Translations under genes and position numbers: made by a program
Shown: piece after piece, positions 55,182 to 61,487 of the stretch
How the letters are laid out: every line of letters starts with the position of its first letter
How positions within the stretch are numbered: position 1 is the stretch's first letter
The notes under the pieces: model-generated
The model's database searches: none
What the model saw: only the letters and a program-made list of their open reading frames with translations
What the model was told of the DNA's origin: nothing
NCBI GenBank assembly: GCA_052139695.1
Contig: JBKQWF010000307.1
Location: forward strand, 75,723-139,722
Direction of reading: 5' to 3'
DNA: 64,000 bases
Source: PLGF01 sp052139695
Lineage (GTDB): Bacteria; Verrucomicrobiota; Verrucomicrobiia; Limisphaerales; Palsa-1400

Positions 55182-55633
55182 ACAGCCACGGTCACGAACA
55201 GATTCAGCGCTACATCAATGGACTGGCCAGTCCGGCGGAAGCCGCCGCCTTGCAGGCGGCGTTGAGCCGGGACGCGGAGTTGCGTGCCTTGTATCTCGAC
55301 TACATGAATCTTGATGTGGCTCTAAGCGCGACAGCAGAAACGATGACATTCACTGAGAACGGTCGCAATGGCATCGCGACGTCCCCACGGGCGCACCTTC
55401 GGTCGTCGCCTCGCTACTGGCGCTGGCTCGCTGCGGCGGCGACATGCGCGGCGCTGATTATCCTTGTGTTGCTTCCCAGGCATCGCATCTCTTCGCGGGC
55501 GCGCCTGGATATTGCCGCCATTTCTTCCACGCAAAGCGCCATTGAGCGGCTTTCTCTTAAACCGCCATCATTGTTTCCAGACTGGGCGTCGCCCACCGCC
55601 TCAATGCTCACACAATCGCCAATTCTAAAATGA
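55178..55633 (+). CDS. Putative anti-sigma membrane protein
   Basis: 151 residues from a TTG at 55178-55180 that overlaps the sigma stop as TTGA, with GGAGGG a few bases upstream. The N-terminal ~55 residues (IQRYINGLASPAEAAALQAA, LYLDYMNLDVALS) are typical of verrucomicrobial/planctomycetal anti-sigma or FecR-type proteins. One membrane helix follows near residue 88 (WLAAAATCAALIILVLL), then ~45 periplasmic residues with no FecR domain. It would tether the (now broken) sigma factor. The open frame continues upstream to 54824 only because of the sigma frameshift. Confidence 0.7.
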   Translation: MNSHGHEQIQRYINGLASPAEAAALQAALSRDAELRALYLDYMNLDVALSATAETMTFTENGRNGIATSPRAHLRSSPRYWRWLAAAATCAALIILVLLPRHRISSRARLDIAAISSTQSAIERLSLKPPSLFPDWASPTASMLTQSPILK

Positions 55634-56310
55634 GACCTATGATCACGAAACTTAAATCAACGCTAACTCACACCATGAAGCTTATAACCCTCTTCACCCT
55701 CCTGGCTTCGTTATGTCCACTTTTCGCAGCGGACACTCCCAAGACGGGCGCCGATCCGTTTGACGGCGCTTTTTTTCCGCCAGAACTGATTATGATGGCG
55801 CGGGATCGCATCGCTCTGACTTCGCAACAAGAGGAGGTTTTCCGCGCTCGCGTGGAAAAGACACAGGCGCGTTCCGAGGAACTTCGGGCGAAGTTGGAGC
55901 GCGAAACGGCGGCGCTTTCGGCCATCGCGAAACAGGACCACGTGGATGAAGCAGCGCTCGACGCGCAGCTTGACAAAGTTCTCGATGTCGAACGTGAGGT
56001 GAAGCATCTGCACATCGGCTTGCTGGTGGCGGCCAAGAATCTCCTGACGCCCGAACAACAGGCCAAGCTGAGGGAGATCGCGAAGGATGGCGGCGCGCAA
56101 TTCATGCAAGACACTCGCAAACGTCTTTCTGAAAAAGTGGAGCGAGTCAAATCGGGCGCGGAAAAATGGGGAGCCAGTGGGCGCGACCCGTCGGCCATAG
56201 CCAAGGCGATGGAGGAGAAAGTAAAGCCCCTGCTCGATGCAGGCAAGATTATCGATGCCGAAGCCGAACTGGATCGAATTCTCGAACAACTCAAGCAGGG
56301 CGGGCAATGA
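55630..56310 (+). CDS. Periplasmic Spy/CnrX-like metal- or stress-sensor protein
   Basis: 226 residues if started at ATG 55630 (ATGA overlap with the previous stop); ATG 55675 would give a cleaner signal peptide (KLITLFTLLASLCPLFAAD). The mature part is almost all alpha-helical, with the LTxxQ-type motifs LTSQQEEVFRARVEK and LTPEQQAKLREIAKD seen in the Spy/CpxP/CnrX families. Sigma, anti-sigma and periplasmic sensor in this order matches the CnrH-CnrY-CnrX plan for metal response. The C-terminal ~50 residues contain charged repeats and a coiled coil. Confidence 0.75.
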   Translation: MRPMITKLKSTLTHTMKLITLFTLLASLCPLFAADTPKTGADPFDGAFFPPELIMMARDRIALTSQQEEVFRARVEKTQARSEELRAKLERETAALSAIAKQDHVDEAALDAQLDKVLDVEREVKHLHIGLLVAAKNLLTPEQQAKLREIAKDGGAQFMQDTRKRLSEKVERVKSGAEKWGASGRDPSAIAKAMEEKVKPLLDAGKIIDAEAELDRILEQLKQGGQ

Positions 56311-56374
56311 GAGTTAATTATCTCATTATCATCTGAAGCCCGTCTAATTTCGTGCGGCGGGATTGGGCAACGCT

Positions 56375-57055
56375 ATGATGGGCGTTGTGCCTGAATTGTT
56401 TTATCGGTTTCCGCGGAATATCATGGCGATCTTTAGCGGTCGCAACCTTTTGTGGCACGCATCGGCCATTGTCCTGACGATTGTGATCGTTGCTTCCGGT
56501 GGCGATTGGGCCTACTATCGGTTGACGCGAGCCGAGGCGTTTTTTGTGCTCGCACGCCCGGCGCTCCGCCTGGGAATGTTAATGCCTGTCCTGGGCAGTT
56601 TGACCATTTTAGTTGTCGGCGAAGCCACAAGGAACCGGCGTCTCATTACGGTCGCTTGGGCTTTGGGACAGGCAGCTCTTCTCGCCTATCTGATAACTTC
56701 TTGCTACAAGGCCGTAACCGGACGTCGCCCGCCGCTATTCTCTGGACATGCGCCAAACGTCGTGCCGCTGGCAGATTCCAGCCATGGTTTTCAATTCGGC
56801 TTTTTAAAAGGCGGTATCTTTTGGGGCTGGCCGTCAGGGCACACCACTGTGGCCTTTTCCATGGCGCTCTGCCTGATCATGCTCTATCCCAAGAACAAAT
56901 TAATTATCTTCTCCGCATTGTTTTACGCGTTTTACATTGGGTTCGCCATTTCAGTCACCATCCATTGGCTTTCCGAATTCGCGGCCGGAGCCATTATCGG
57001 CAGCGTGATCGGGCTGACGGTTGGCCGAAGTTTCAGAACCAGGTCCGGACCGTGA
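56375..57055 (+). CDS. PAP2 superfamily phosphatase, membrane
   Basis: 226 residues from ATG 56375 (a TTG at 56363 is in frame). Five or six membrane helices carry the acid-phosphatase motifs: KAVTGRRPPLF (C1), GWPSGHTTVAFSMA (C2) and SVTIHWLSEFAAG (C3, with the catalytic His but Glu in place of the usual Asp, and no Ser-Arg). Such proteins dephosphorylate undecaprenyl or phosphatidate lipids. The gene converges with yjbQ, three bases between the stops. Confidence 0.85.
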   Translation: MMGVVPELFYRFPRNIMAIFSGRNLLWHASAIVLTIVIVASGGDWAYYRLTRAEAFFVLARPALRLGMLMPVLGSLTILVVGEATRNRRLITVAWALGQAALLAYLITSCYKAVTGRRPPLFSGHAPNVVPLADSSHGFQFGFLKGGIFWGWPSGHTTVAFSMALCLIMLYPKNKLIIFSALFYAFYIGFAISVTIHWLSEFAAGAIIGSVIGLTVGRSFRTRSGP

Positions 57056-57058
57056 TGG

Positions 57059-57478
57059 TCACGAGTCGCCCATCACCGTGACCGCAATCGCACGCCGGCG
57101 CGGTTTGATGTCGCACTCAAGATGAAAGATTTGCTGCCATGTCCCCAGCAGGAGTTTGCCATCCCTGATGGGGACGGTGAGTGAAGGACCCAGCACCGTC
57201 GCCTGCAAATGTGAATGCCCATTGCCATCGTGCCAGGCGTGTTCGTGACCGTAGTCACGGCTCGGCGGGAACAGTTTATCCAAAATATGGGGCAGGTCTT
57301 CCTGGAGACCCGGCTCGAATTCAATGGTGCCAATCGCGGCGGTGCTGCCGATGTTGAAAATATGCACCACGCCGGAGCGCACTCCGGATACGTTCACGAT
57401 TCGGGCCACATCGTTGGTGAGATCGTGCATCTCTTTATGTCCGGCGGTTTGAACCAGGATTTCTCGTTGATAGGTCAT
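57059..57478 (-). CDS. YjbQ/UPF0047 family protein
   Basis: 139 residues from MTYQREILVQTAGHKEMHDL (ATG at 57478); the ~70 upstream residues of open frame lack homology. Core motifs: GVVHIFNIGSTAAIGTIEFE, YGHEHAWHDGNGHSHLQATV and LLGTWQQIFHLECDIKPRRR, the last being the YjbQ fingerprint. Members have a trimeric fold with weak thiamine-phosphate synthase activity reported; the physiological role is unsettled. The G-S-T-A-A variant places it with the archaeal-like subgroup. Confidence 0.85.
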   Translation of the reverse strand: MTYQREILVQTAGHKEMHDLTNDVARIVNVSGVRSGVVHIFNIGSTAAIGTIEFEPGLQEDLPHILDKLFPPSRDYGHEHAWHDGNGHSHLQATVLGPSLTVPIRDGKLLLGTWQQIFHLECDIKPRRRAIAVTVMGDS

Positions 57479-57766
57479 GTCGTTGTTTATATCGAAGCCG
57501 CCATCCATGCGAGGCTTTCCCTCCGGCATAAGTGTTGAGAGAAACAAGCCGGTGGCCGTCGTCAAGAAACTTCCAAAAATTGAACACTTTTCCATGCCGT
57601 CGGTCAATGTAACCGGTAGATCACGATTCGATGAAAACTGAGATTGAGCGTTTATGAAAAAACGTGACTTGGCAATCAAGATCAATAAAGCCTCAGCGCG
57701 TCATCCGAATTCCCTTGCGGGCCTTCCCCATTGATCCAAGTCCATTCACAGAATTATCACTATTCC
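57479..57766. other. Intergenic region with no supported gene
   Basis: 288 bases. A 26-codon open frame at 57655-57735 (KKRDLAIKINKASARHPNSL) looks weakly protein-like but has no ribosome site or recognised homology; it may be the remnant of a lost gene. Nothing else is supported. Confidence 0.4.
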
Positions 57767-58000
57767 ATGCCAAGCGATATTCCATTGCCCAGTAAGGTGT
57801 TCGTTCGCCACGTCTCGCTCGACAAGTTTTGGGGACCTGCCGGCCGGTGGGTTAAGAGGGCAGAGGCAGCGTTCAACTTTCCCAATTTATTGAACGCCAT
57901 CAACACCTGCCTTGGTCGCAGCTTAAAGGATGTCGAGTTGATTTTGCGCTATGACGGCAGGGTGCCCGACCGCCGCATTCCGCTGGATGCGATTCAGTGA
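57767..58000 (+). CDS. Small hypothetical protein
   Basis: 77 residues from ATG 57767 (TTG 57731 would add 12). No family recognised. The composition is protein-like, with RHVSLDKFWGPAGRWVKRAE, FNFPNLLNAINTCLGRSL and VELILRYDGRVPDRRIPLD, suggesting a small mixed alpha/beta fold. It ends 17 bases before the SnoaL-like start. Real but uncharacterised is my best reading. Confidence 0.5.
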   Translation: MPSDIPLPSKVFVRHVSLDKFWGPAGRWVKRAEAAFNFPNLLNAINTCLGRSLKDVELILRYDGRVPDRRIPLDAIQ

Positions 58001-58017
58001 TTCGCGGAGTGATTTTT

Positions 58018-58425
58018 ATGCCAGAGAAATATGCTACATTCGCGCACGAATGGTTTCAAGAAGTGTGGAATCAAGGCAAGGCGGAAGCGATAGACCGTCT
58101 GATGGCCGACGACGCCATCGCGCACGGACTCACGGACAAGAATGGAAAGGAGCTGCGAGGTCCCGCGTCATTCAAGGAGTTTCATCGGAGTTTTCGCGAC
58201 GCCTTTCCCGATCTGAAGATTGAGGTGGCGGACACCGTGGCAGCAGGTGACAAACTGGTGGCGCGCTACGTCGTGCGCGGAACGCACAAGGGTGAAGGAT
58301 TGGGTTTTAAAGCAACAGGTAAGCCAGCCGAGTTTACCGGAATTTCCATCATTCGTGTCGAGAATGCAAAGATCGTGGAAGCTTGGAATAGACCCACAGA
58401 TGAGGTTCGTCGCTTGGGATCATGA
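58018..58425 (+). CDS. SnoaL-like ester-cyclase family protein, altered C-terminus
   Basis: 135 residues from ATG 58018 with GGAG eight bases upstream; GTG 57997 is the in-frame alternative. NTF2-like cone fold: FAHEWFQEVWNQGKAEAIDR, HGLTDKNGKELRGPASFKEF, VARYVVRGTHKGEGLGFKAT and SIIRVENAKIVEAWN. After EAWN the usual Asp-Phe-(x)-Leu ending is replaced by RPTDEVRRLGS, which is antisense to the N-terminus of another protein. So the last ~12 residues come from a junction. The core is complete and it may still work. Confidence 0.8.
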   Translation: MPEKYATFAHEWFQEVWNQGKAEAIDRLMADDAIAHGLTDKNGKELRGPASFKEFHRSFRDAFPDLKIEVADTVAAGDKLVARYVVRGTHKGEGLGFKATGKPAEFTGISIIRVENAKIVEAWNRPTDEVRRLGS

Positions 58426-58492
58426 AGCCCTTTAAATAGAGCTGCGGCAAAACGTGGTGTCGTCTTTTCGGATTTGCTCCGCCCGTTTTCAT
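58385..58492 (-). pseudogene. DUF4238-type protein, 5' fragment
   Basis: Reading left from ATG 58492, the first ~36 codons give MKTGGANPKRRHHVLPQLYL and KGFMIPSDEPHLWVYSK. This is the conserved opening of DUF4238 proteins. The match ends at about 58385, where the sequence becomes antisense to the SnoaL-like gene. Only the first tenth of the gene remains. Confidence 0.65.
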
Positions 58493-58592
58493 ATTCTCTA
58501 AGGCGCTAGGACTCGTGCTGGCTGATGGCATTATGATTCAGCTGAGAGTTTGTGTTTTGCTCATATGAAGAGCAAGGTTCAAGATTGTGACA

Positions 58593-58628
58593 GTGCCCAC
58601 CGGATGAGTAATCCGACCCGGTGGACAC
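58593..58628. terminator. Hairpin downstream of the HNH gene
   Basis: GTGCCCACCGG (58593-58603) and CCGGTGGACAC (58618-58628) are complementary apart from one position. They lie five bases after the HNH stop codon in its direction of transcription. No T-run follows, so it is a weak terminator at best. Confidence 0.45.
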
Positions 58629-58632
58629 TTAT

Positions 58633-59232
58633 TCACTCGTTGAGGAACAGTTTCCATTCAGCCACAGCGGGTGCATTGCGAATGGTAGCCGAGGCCGGCA
58701 GCTCCTTCGGTGGGCGTGGAGCGCTGAGCAGTTTCAGGCCGGCTTCGTGCGGCAGGCGGTTGCCCTTGCGGGCGTTTACGTCCTTGCCGGCCCAAACCAG
58801 GTTCTCCCAAGCGTTCTTGCCGCCGCGCGAGCGGGGCAGGACGTGATCTATGCTGCCTTCGTCGGGGCGCAGCACACGGCCAGTGTATTGGCAGCGGTTG
58901 CCGTCGCGCTCGCGGATGGCGCGGGCGCACAGTTTCGGGCGCTTCTTGGGCACCTTGGCGTAATTGACCGCCACAATCACAGTTGGCACGCGGACCGGGC
59001 CGCGGACGGTTTGCACTGCATTGTCCTGCGGACGAATAGGCAGCGTGATCCACTCGTCCCAGGCCACGGGACGGATGTGGTTTTCGCCTTCGATCTCCAG
59101 ACCTGTCGCCACGCCCGTCGCCATCATGCAGAAGGCCTCCTGCGGCGTGCGGACGTTGACGGCCTGCCAGTTGCGGTTAAGCACCAGCACCATCGACTTG
59201 TTCAGTATGTCATTCATAAAATGTTTGCGCAT
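58633..59232 (-). CDS. HNH endonuclease
   Basis: 199 residues from ATG 59232 (AGGGTGG upstream); ATG 59217 and TTG 59286 are alternatives. The N-terminal part (KSMVLVLNRNWQAVNVRTPQ) and the HNH core (RCQYTGRVLRPDEGSIDHVL, PRSRGGKNAWENLVWAGKDV, NARKGNRLPHEAGLKLL) match a small HNH family common in Planctomycetes and Verrucomicrobiota. The metal-binding DH and the final Asn/His positions are present. The gene lies 61 bases after the last tRNA-like gene of the array, on the same strand, so it may be transcribed from the array. Its substrate is unknown. Confidence 0.85.
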   Translation of the reverse strand: MRKHFMNDILNKSMVLVLNRNWQAVNVRTPQEAFCMMATGVATGLEIEGENHIRPVAWDEWITLPIRPQDNAVQTVRGPVRVPTVIVAVNYAKVPKKRPKLCARAIRERDGNRCQYTGRVLRPDEGSIDHVLPRSRGGKNAWENLVWAGKDVNARKGNRLPHEAGLKLLSAPRPPKELPASATIRNAPAVAEWKLFLNE

Positions 59233-59293
59233 GGCCACCCTGGTTCCTGCGGTGGGGTGTTTGTTCTTTGTTGATTCGGATTGCAAACGAAAT

Positions 59294-59368
59294 TGGCTGC
59301 CTCGCCCGGTTTTGCTCCAGGTCCTCCGGTGTCAGAGACCGGCGCACTCCTGATTATGCAACGAGGCA
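59294..59368 (-). tRNA. tRNA-Gln(CTG)-like gene with atypical T loop
   Basis: 75 bases including an encoded CCA. Acceptor TGCCTCG/CGAGGCA with discriminator G; D stem GCAT/GTGC around loop AATCAGGA; anticodon stem CCGGT/ACCGG with loop CTCTGAC (anticodon CTG); variable AGGA; T stem CCTGG/CCGGG. The T loop is AGCAAAA, not the canonical TTCRANY form. A first pair of U-A and G73 fit glutamine identity. It starts one base after the Val-like gene. Confidence 0.8.
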
Positions 59369-59369
59369 A

Positions 59370-59443
59370 TGGTCGCCCGGGAAGGTTCTGCCCCTCCGAC
59401 TTCTGGGTGTAGGCCAGACGTGATTCTATTTCACCACCGAGCG
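59370..59443 (-). tRNA. tRNA-Val(TAC)-like gene with atypical T loop
   Basis: 74 bases including CCA. Acceptor CGCTCGG/CCGGGCG with discriminator A; D stem GTGA/TCAC around loop AATAGAA; anticodon stem TCTGG/CCAGA with loop CCTACAC (anticodon TAC, but C instead of T at position 33); variable AGTC; T stem GGAGG/CCTTC with T loop GGCAGAA. All stems close. The D loop lacks the GG that normally contacts the T loop. Confidence 0.7.
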
Positions 59444-59448
59444 GAAAT

Positions 59449-59523
59449 TGGCTGCCGGGGCTGGATTCGCACCAACATAAGCCCCTCCAAAGGGGGCTGT
59501 CCTACGAGTTAGACGACCCGGCA
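59449..59523 (-). tRNA. tRNA-Gln(TTG) gene with atypical T loop
   Basis: 75 bases including CCA. Acceptor TGCCGGG/CCCGGCA with discriminator G; D stem GTCT/GGAC around loop AACTCGTA; anticodon stem GCCCC/GGGGC with loop CTTTGGA (anticodon TTG); variable TTAT; T stem GTTGG/CCAGC with T loop TGCGAAT. Every stem is paired and glutamine identity features are present. The only clear oddities are G55 and the D loop without GG. Confidence 0.85.
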
Positions 59524-59575
59524 AAACGGTATCGAGGTGCTAGACGTTACCTGGACCGTCCCGCACATTATTGTC

Positions 59576-60391
59576 ATGACGCTTCGATTCGAGCGCTACG
59601 TCGCGATTGGCGACAGTTCCACCGAGGGGCTCGAAGACCCGGATGGGGCGGGCGGTTACCGTGGCTTGGCGAACCGTCTGGCCGAGCACGTGGCGCAAGC
59701 GCAGGGCGGGTTGCTCTACGCTAACCTGGGTGTGCGCGGCAAGCGCTCCCGGGAAATCCGCGAGGAGCAACTTGGACCAGCGCTCGCCATGAAGCCCGAC
59801 CTCGCGACGGTTTTCGCGGGCTCAAATGACATCCTCGAACGTGGTTTCGATGCTGGCAAGCTGAGGGCGGAACTTGAGTGCATGATGGGAGCGCTCGTCA
59901 GCGGGAAAGCGGTCGTGTTGACCTTCACGCTCCCTGATCTTACCGGCGTTATGCCGATCGGCCGTTTCCTGGCTCCCCGAGTCCGGGCAATGAATCACGC
60001 CATCCGCGAGGCCGCTGCTTCCACCGGCGCCCGCCTCATTGACTTTGCCGCATACTCGGTCGGTTCCGACCCGCGACTTTGGAGCGAGGACCGCTTCCAC
60101 GCAAACGCCGAAGGCCACTCCCGGATCGCGGCGGCGCTGGCTCAGGCCCTCGGCCTGCCGCGGACTGATGATGCCTGGCAGCAGCCACTGCCGGAGGGGA
60201 ACACACGGAGCCAGCGGACCCGTATAGCCGAAACCTGGTCTTGGTACCGGCACCACTTGCTGGAACGCCTTTGGTCGGGCAGCAGTGTCGAAGCACAATG
60301 TCACCCCAAGCGTCCCCGGCTGAAGGAGGTGCATCTTGGCACGCCCGAAATGGTGGCCCGCCCCGGTAACGCTCCGGGTTCCACGGCTTAA
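59576..60391 (+). CDS. SGNH/GDSL-family hydrolase, 3' end inside the tRNA-like array
   Basis: 271 residues from ATG 59576. SGNH blocks: YVAIGDSSTEGLEDPDG (block I, nucleophile Ser), FAGSNDIL (block III, Gly-x-x-Asn type) and DRFHANAEGHSRIA (block V, Asp-x-x-His). No signal peptide, so probably an intracellular esterase or lipase. The final ~14 codons (60351-60391) are antisense to the Lys-like tRNA gene, so the C-terminus (VARPGNAPGSTA) comes from the array. The gene lies on the opposite strand and splits the array into two blocks. Confidence 0.85.
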   Translation: MTLRFERYVAIGDSSTEGLEDPDGAGGYRGLANRLAEHVAQAQGGLLYANLGVRGKRSREIREEQLGPALAMKPDLATVFAGSNDILERGFDAGKLRAELECMMGALVSGKAVVLTFTLPDLTGVMPIGRFLAPRVRAMNHAIREAAASTGARLIDFAAYSVGSDPRLWSEDRFHANAEGHSRIAAALAQALGLPRTDDAWQQPLPEGNTRSQRTRIAETWSWYRHHLLERLWSGSSVEAQCHPKRPRLKEVHLGTPEMVARPGNAPGSTA

Positions 60392-60424
60392 AAGACCGCG
60401 GCTTCACTTTAAAGCTTGCAGGCC
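60351..60424 (-). tRNA. tRNA-Lys(TTT)-like gene with atypical T loop
   Basis: 74 bases including CCA. Acceptor GGCCTGC/GCGGGCC with discriminator A; D stem GCTT/AAGC around loop TAAAGTG; anticodon stem GCGGT/GCCGT (two wobble pairs) with the classical lysine loop CTTTTAA; variable GGAA; T stem CCCGG/CCGGG with T loop AGCGTTA. It has the same 74-base layout as the Val-like gene. It overlaps the 3' end of the SGNH gene on the other strand. Confidence 0.75.
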
Positions 60425-60428
60425 GAAA

Positions 60429-60504
60429 TGGTGCTCGCGGTAGGAATCGCACCTGCACTGGCGACGCTCTCGACGTCGTGTCTCTGCTGTTGGACTAAGC
60501 GAGC
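60429..60504 (-). tRNA. Degenerate tRNA-like gene, anticodon GAG (Leu codon)
   Basis: 76 bases including CCA. Acceptor GCTCGCT/CGCGAGC with the last pair mismatched; D stem GTC/GAC; anticodon stem CGACG/CGTCG with loop TCGAGAG (C at 33); T stem GCAGG/CCTAC with one mismatch and T loop TGCGATT. Real leucine tRNAs have a long variable arm; this one has five bases, so the charging identity is doubtful. It lies four bases upstream of the Lys-like gene. Confidence 0.55.
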
Positions 60505-60512
60505 AAAGGAAA

Positions 60513-60584
60513 TGGAGCCTCCAGACGGTGATGCTCCGTCTGGATTTCTTTACAAAAGAAATCCGCAGGCTGCTGCATGGAGGC
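60513..60584 (-). tRNA. tRNA-Thr(TGT)-like gene, integration target of the AbiE cassette
   Basis: 72 bases including CCA. Acceptor GCCTCCA/TGGAGGC with discriminator T; a mini D arm GCAG-CAGC-CTGC; anticodon arm GGATTTCT/AGAAATCC, eight pairs, loop TTTGTAA (anticodon TGT); T stem GACGG/CCGTC with T loop AGCATCA. The 5' half, up to the anticodon loop, is duplicated at 62457-62493 on the other side of the AbiE genes. Confidence 0.65.
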
Positions 60585-60587
60585 GAA
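60551..60587 (+). repeat. 37-bp direct repeat, copy 1 (within the Thr(TGT)-like gene)
   Basis: Begins TACAAAAGAAATCCGCAGG and ends GCATGGAGGCGAA. It is identical over 37 bases to 62457-62493 and in the same orientation. It covers the 5' half of the tRNA-like gene from anticodon loop to acceptor stem plus three bases. It is the left boundary of the 1.9-kb AbiE cassette. Confidence 0.9.
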
Positions 60588-60655
60588 CTACAAAACTGAC
60601 TTATCAGGCATTTGGTTTATTTGTTGACCGATTAAGCCAATCCGGCTAGTCTTGT

Positions 60656-60684
60656 TTGACAAATACAAAACCGTGTGGTTTAAT
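60656..60684 (+). promoter_or_regulatory. Promoter of abiEi-abiEii with inverted repeat
   Basis: Perfect -35 TTGACA (60656-60661), 17-base spacer, -10 TTTAAT (60679-60684). The expected start lies ~5 bases before the ATG at 60696, so the transcript is nearly leaderless. An inverted repeat AAACC-GTGT-GGTTT (60668-60681) overlaps the spacer and -10, fitting autorepression by the AbiEi antitoxin. Confidence 0.75.
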
Positions 60685-60695
60685 TATTTGTGTTT

Positions 60696-61487
60696 ATGAC
60701 CAGTGATGCTAGACCATTGCGCAAAAGGATAAACCAACGCCTTTTTACCGCCCCGGCCAATGCCGTTCTCACTTCCGGTTGGCTCAGAAGGCAGGGCATA
60801 TCCAGCAAGCTTGCAGTTTATTATGCGAGTTCCGGGTGGTTGCACCGCATTGGCGATGGAGCTTTTACCGTTCAACCCGGAACTCCCACTTGGTTGGGAG
60901 CGGTATTCGGCCTCCAGGAAAAATCCAAATCCCTTCACCCCGGCGGGCGGACCGCACTGGAGCTTTCGGGCCTTGCCCATTTCCTGCCCTTGGGCGAAAC
61001 ACATCCACTTTTCCTGTTTGGCCGTGTCGGGGAACGACTGCCTGCTTGGTTCGAGGGATTGCCCTGGTCGAAGTGCGTTCGCCATGTGAGCACCAATTTC
61101 TTGCCGGACGATCTTGGCATCGGCGAACACCGCGATGGTGACCTCATCGTAAAAATTTCGGTCCCTGAGCGTGCGATGCTTGAATTCCTCCAGGTGCTTA
61201 AGCTGTCTGTCACCGAATATGAGCACGCGAATCTCGTCTTCGAGGGGCTCGGAACGTTGCGCGCCGAGGTGGTTCAGTCGCTCCTGGAGCAGTGCACTTC
61301 CGTGAAAGTAAAGCGTCTGTTTCTCCACCTGGCGGAAAAGCACAATCACGCGTGGTTCAAATCACTGGATTTGTCCAAGGTGTCACTCGGCAGCGGTAAA
61401 CGAGTGCTGATTGCAGGCGGACGACTTGACCCAAAATATCTCATCACCGTTCCCGTCGCGGCCGAACCTCAAGGTGATGCGCCATGA
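60696..61487 (+). CDS. Type IV toxin-antitoxin AbiEi family antitoxin
   Basis: 263 residues from ATG 60696 (a GTG at 60690 is also in frame). N-terminal winged-helix domain: VLTSGWLRRQGISSKLAVYY and ASSGWLHRIGDGAFTVQPG. The C-terminal AbiEi domain contains GGRTALELSGLAHFL, VPERAMLEFLQVLKLSVTEY and the basic RLFLHLAEKHNHAW. AbiEi binds the operon promoter and counters the nucleotidyltransferase toxin without direct contact. It overlaps abiEii by ATGA. The cassette is flanked by 37-bp direct repeats. Confidence 0.88.
   Translation: MTSDARPLRKRINQRLFTAPANAVLTSGWLRRQGISSKLAVYYASSGWLHRIGDGAFTVQPGTPTWLGAVFGLQEKSKSLHPGGRTALELSGLAHFLPLGETHPLFLFGRVGERLPAWFEGLPWSKCVRHVSTNFLPDDLGIGEHRDGDLIVKISVPERAMLEFLQVLKLSVTEYEHANLVFEGLGTLRAEVVQSLLEQCTSVKVKRLFLHLAEKHNHAWFKSLDLSKVSLGSGKRVLIAGGRLDPKYLITVPVAAEPQGDAP

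Noticed and set aside
54824..55633. A single 269-residue protein
   Set aside because: It joins the middle of a sigma factor to a separate anti-sigma gene only because of frameshifts; the 8-bp duplication and the TTGA overlap explain it better.
57655..57735. 26-codon open frame upstream of the small hypothetical gene
   Set aside because: Too short, with no ribosome site and no recognised family; possibly a remnant.
58621..59274. Plus-strand open frame of 217 codons opposite the HNH gene
   Set aside because: Exact antisense of a clearly homologous HNH endonuclease; no homology of its own.
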